This document shows, one piece after another, positions 22,311 to 24,941 of a DNA stretch of 24,941 nt (positions within the stretch are counted from its first letter, which is position 1; each line of letters begins with the position of its first letter). The DNA is from Candidatus Thorarchaeota archaeon MP8T_1. GTDB lineage: Archaea > Asgardarchaeota > Thorarchaeia > Thorarchaeales > Thorarchaeaceae. Under the pieces are notes generated by a model. The model did no database searches. It was not told the DNA's origin and was given only the letters and a program-made list of their open reading frames with translations. A program made the translations under genes and the position numbers. The DNA lies in assembly GCA_002825465.1 (NCBI GenBank), contig PJER01000035.1, positions 1-24,941 on the forward strand, read 5' to 3'.

Positions 22311-22919
22311 CTATTGTTTCTTACTCATAAGAAATACAATTACACCAACAGTCATGAATATCCCTGCAACAATTAGTCCATCAAGAAATAGAATTTCTCC
22401 AAGTGCGTGACTCTCTTCATATCCTGGTAAAAAGTACGTGACAGATTCATCAGAATGCATAGCTGTTCTAAAATAATAAACACAATCGACAGTTGCATTA
22501 CTGTCTAGTAAGTTGACGGTAACATAGAAATCCTGAGCGTAATTTCTAGATGGAGTTGCTGTGGGATATTTGAATTGAACCGTACAGTCTCCTGTGAGTG
22601 AATAATAGGTTTCTATAGTGCTATTTGATTTACAACCTATGGAAATAGAAACATTTCCTCCGGTTATGTTAAAATTGTAGATGTTGAGCTGCTCACCGTG
22701 AAGTGTTTCAGTTACCACTGGAGATGTATCATTGACTTCCACTGAAAATGCACCATGATATGTCATTCCATTCCAATTCCAATTAGTAGCACCCATTCCA
22801 ATATGAGTCAATGTTTGACTATATATCAGGCAAATGGTTCCTGGGGTAAGAGAAACAAACGAGAGTAATACGAGTATAGAAACAATCCTTCTATTTCGTT
22901 CCAATTCAACGACTCCCAA
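22311..22919 (-). CDS. Surface protein with N- and C-terminal membrane helices and an external beta domain
   Basis: A 202-residue protein. Helix 1 (IVSILVLLSFVSLTPGTICLIY) and helix 2 (ILFLDGLIVAGIFMTVGVIVFLM) flank an external domain of about 130 residues. This domain is rich in Thr, Ser, Asn and aromatic residues, has many N-x-S/T sequons, and alternates like a beta-sandwich. Two cysteines (GCKSN and GDCTV) may pair. The C-terminus ends SKKQ on the cytosolic side. The TTG start at 22919 is uncertain. It is divergent from another exported protein at 23073, with 153 bases between. Function unknown. Confidence 0.6.
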   Translation of the reverse strand: MGVVELERNRRIVSILVLLSFVSLTPGTICLIYSQTLTHIGMGATNWNWNGMTYHGAFSVEVNDTSPVVTETLHGEQLNIYNFNITGGNVSISIGCKSNSTIETYYSLTGDCTVQFKYPTATPSRNYAQDFYVTVNLLDSNATVDCVYYFRTAMHSDESVTYFLPGYEESHALGEILFLDGLIVAGIFMTVGVIVFLMSKKQ

Positions 22920-23072
22920 TCACAGTTGCTAGATACTATTAGTAATAATTGACATTAATTCTCTTGTGTTTTTCTTGACTCAAACTCATTTAATGCAAAA
23001 TTTATTCAGATTTGAAATTGAAATTATTAACAAATACAATTGCATTGAGCTTTCAGAAGGAGTGTGTAACCT

Positions 23073-23546
23073 GTGAGTAGGATATCAAGAAGGCAAGGGT
23101 TGGTCATTTTGATTTTCCTCTTAATTGTTGGAAGCATCGGAATAGTCGATTCAAGATTTCTAGGAATTGGATTGATTCCTGATTCAGGAGGAATGTGTTT
23201 TGTAAGTCAAACCTATAATGCAAATGCTAATGAATCATATTCGATTGATTTTGTAGGTGTCACATTCACATTTCTATATTGGACTTATCCTCCTCCAACT
23301 GAAGGACCAAATGGAACCTCAATCTATGTCACAGATCTTCCACATACAGCCTATTTCCTAATTTCGTTCGAAGATGGAGTAGAAGAAACTTTGAGTCTTA
23401 ATGTTGGAGGGTATGTAGGAATTCTGCCATTTCAGATTCCATTCGGACCTAAGACAAATCATACTTCGCCAAGTGCAGGAGTTGTTACAGCAGACACTCA
23501 GGAACTCTGGAGTAAATGGAAATTTACAGTTACTATTTTCAGTTGA
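23073..23546 (+). CDS. Small exported protein of unknown family
   Basis: A 157-residue protein with a basic start (MSRISRRQG) and one hydrophobic segment (LVILIFLLIVGSIGIVDS), an N-terminal anchor or signal peptide. The remainder is rich in aromatic, Gly, Pro and Thr residues with N-x-S/T sequons (NES, NGT, NHT) and looks like an all-beta external domain. GTG 23073 is preceded by AAGGAGTG about ten bases upstream. It is divergent from the surface protein at 22311-22919 and converges on the unknown gene at 23555 with eight bases between. No motif allows a function. Confidence 0.55.
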   Translation: MSRISRRQGLVILIFLLIVGSIGIVDSRFLGIGLIPDSGGMCFVSQTYNANANESYSIDFVGVTFTFLYWTYPPPTEGPNGTSIYVTDLPHTAYFLISFEDGVEETLSLNVGGYVGILPFQIPFGPKTNHTSPSAGVVTADTQELWSKWKFTVTIFS

Positions 23547-23554
23547 CAAACAAG

Positions 23555-24388
23555 TCACTGGCTCAATGGAGCTGTATCAAGTGAACTGCGCATTTGATGA
23601 ATCTCACTTTCTGGAAGTGTTTTCATGATTCCATTACGATAAGTCTTGAGAAGTGTGTGCAGAATTCTTGCAGAATTAACGAGTCGATTCCACGATTCTT
23701 CTATAGGCGTTTGCTTATGAATTCGAATATAGACATCGAAATTGTGGGGGGCATATGTTGGAATCCAGTCAGCAATATCTGCAAGTGTGAAGAAATGTGG
23801 AATGCAATTTGGGTAAGCTCTCTCGGTGAGCATCACATATGGCCGATAGGGATCTCGATCAGGATGTTCATGTAGAAGACCTGAACAACTCTCCAATGTG
23901 GGAAATCCGTACTCGTTCAATGATACAATATGGTCGCGGATGGAAGGGTCTACATACTCGATAAAGGTGGAAGTGTCCGGTTGTTCATAGTAGGGAGCGG
24001 TACTCCTATCACGATACCAATCTCCATCGTGATGTGCCCATAATATACTAGGAATCCAACCATCTGAGATTCGATTTCTATAGGAACAAAGAGAGTTTGA
24101 TAATCTTGTTAGAGTTTCAAGTAATCTTTCCCAGGCAAGATGACGTTCTTCAATATTGAAGGATTGTGGATGTACCAAGGAAACATCTCCAGTATCAATC
24201 AATTTCGGAACCCAGAGCGCACTATTTGCAGCAGTAACAACATGAGCTTCAACACCAGGGTAACTCTGATGATCAATAATCAGCGTAGGATGGATGGTAG
24301 TATTGTTAGAAAAACCTGTAAATAGTGATATTACTTCAAACCCGTGAAGGCGAAGAACCTTCTTTATTCTATTTGGCGTTAGTTTCAT
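23555..24388 (-). CDS. Conserved-looking soluble protein of unknown function with LNxxGFxTxxSCSG motif
   Basis: A 277-residue soluble protein with no signal peptide or membrane helix. The best feature is YVDPSIRDHIVSLNEY followed by GFPTLESCSGLLHEHPDRDP (about residues 145-180): an LN..GF.T..SCSG turn with Cys168, then a His/Asp-rich stretch. Similar GF-T-SC-G turns occur in several poorly known small-molecule or nucleic-acid-related families, but I cannot assign one. A second region (WIPSILWAHHDGDWYRDRS) is rich in Trp, His and Asp. The ATG at 24388 gives a basic start (MKLTPNRIKKVLRLHG). It is the last protein gene before the 23S rRNA 3' end, on the same strand. Confidence 0.6.
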   Translation of the reverse strand: MKLTPNRIKKVLRLHGFEVISLFTGFSNNTTIHPTLIIDHQSYPGVEAHVVTAANSALWVPKLIDTGDVSLVHPQSFNIEERHLAWERLLETLTRLSNSLCSYRNRISDGWIPSILWAHHDGDWYRDRSTAPYYEQPDTSTFIEYVDPSIRDHIVSLNEYGFPTLESCSGLLHEHPDRDPYRPYVMLTERAYPNCIPHFFTLADIADWIPTYAPHNFDVYIRIHKQTPIEESWNRLVNSARILHTLLKTYRNGIMKTLPESEIHQMRSSLDTAPLSQ

Positions 24389-24455
24389 TCAATTGTGTCC
24401 CACAGTGATATTATACATCATAACCTACTAAGGTCTTTGTTCAGCTTAATTTGCA

Positions 24456-24466
24456 AAAAATAAGAC
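24456..24466 (-). terminator. Poly-T transcription terminator after the 23S rRNA gene
   Basis: On the minus strand the sequence reads CTTATTTTTTGC about 70 bases past the end of 23S rRNA. Runs of T on the coding strand are enough for termination in archaea. It lies between the rRNA gene and the next protein gene on the same strand. Confidence 0.45.
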
Positions 24467-24495
24467 AGCAAAGGATGGAAGTTTTTCTACGAACT

Positions 24496-24527
24496 CCTAG
24501 ACAACTCTAGGTACTGTGCGAAGCACA
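24496..24527 (-). other. Two short hairpins flanking the 23S rRNA 3' end
   Basis: Bases 24496-24511 form a 6-bp stem with a 4-base loop (CCTAGA-CAAC-TCTAGG). Bases 24515-24527 form a 5-bp stem (TGTGC-GAA-GCACA). They lie between the mature 3' end and the poly-T run and may take part in trimming or termination. Their role is inference. Confidence 0.4.
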
Positions 24528-24534
24528 CTTTCAG

Positions 24535-24941
<407 letters not shown>

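Overview
The window looks archaeal. Several genes carry GGTGAT- or GAGGTG-type Shine-Dalgarno sequences just ahead of the start codon. Two regulators have the double winged-helix Lrp-like layout common in archaea. The 3' part of a 23S rRNA gene at the right edge has no 5S rRNA gene after it, as in TACK and Asgard archaea. The low GC content, the many predicted membrane and secreted proteins of unknown family, and eukaryote-like pyrimidine-catabolism enzymes would suit an Asgard archaeon such as a thorarchaeon, but I cannot prove this from the sequence alone.

Left region (1-8280). A truncated Nudix-like gene opens the window. It is followed by what looks like a complete reductive pyrimidine degradation set: dihydropyrimidinase (1298-2689, -), beta-ureidopropionase (2800-3666, +), a class III beta-alanine/AGXT2-type aminotransferase (3673-5001, -), a PreA-like dihydropyrimidine dehydrogenase with two [4Fe-4S] motifs (5103-6314, +) and a CoA-acylating (methyl)malonate-semialdehyde dehydrogenase (6358-7839, +). 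Together they would take uracil to dihydrouracil, N-carbamoyl-beta-alanine, beta-alanine, malonate semialdehyde and acetyl-CoA. The genes sit in divergent and convergent pairs rather than one operon. A TIM-barrel isomerase-like gene follows hydA and a degenerate ferritin-like gene follows mmsA. No PreT-type NADH subunit is visible.

Middle region (8280-13540). A class II glutamine amidotransferase precedes four tandem paralogous four-helix membrane proteins of unknown family, all on the minus strand, headed by a NIPSNAP-like small protein. Gene remnants and repeated leaders show that this array grew by tandem duplication: a leftover NIPSNAP 3' end lies ahead of the third copy, and the first copy has lost its C-terminal tail to nonsense codons. 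A Gfo/Idh/MocA oxidoreductase is transcribed divergently.

Right region (13540-24400). A small secreted protein and a double-wHTH regulator are followed by the decayed 3' end of a second Gfo/Idh/MocA gene. Then come a DinB-like protein, a membrane-anchored amidotransferase-fold protein lacking the nucleophile Cys, a CPBP (Rce1-like) protease coupled to a tiny ORF, a second regulator, a VOC protein, small membrane proteins, a flavin-reductase-like protein, an ICMT-like methyltransferase, a divergent pair of surface proteins, and a gene of unknown family.

Far right (24400-24941). A poly-T terminator, flanking hairpins and the 3' domain of 23S rRNA on the minus strand, including the sarcin-ricin loop. 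No CRISPR array, insertion sequence or tRNA was seen.
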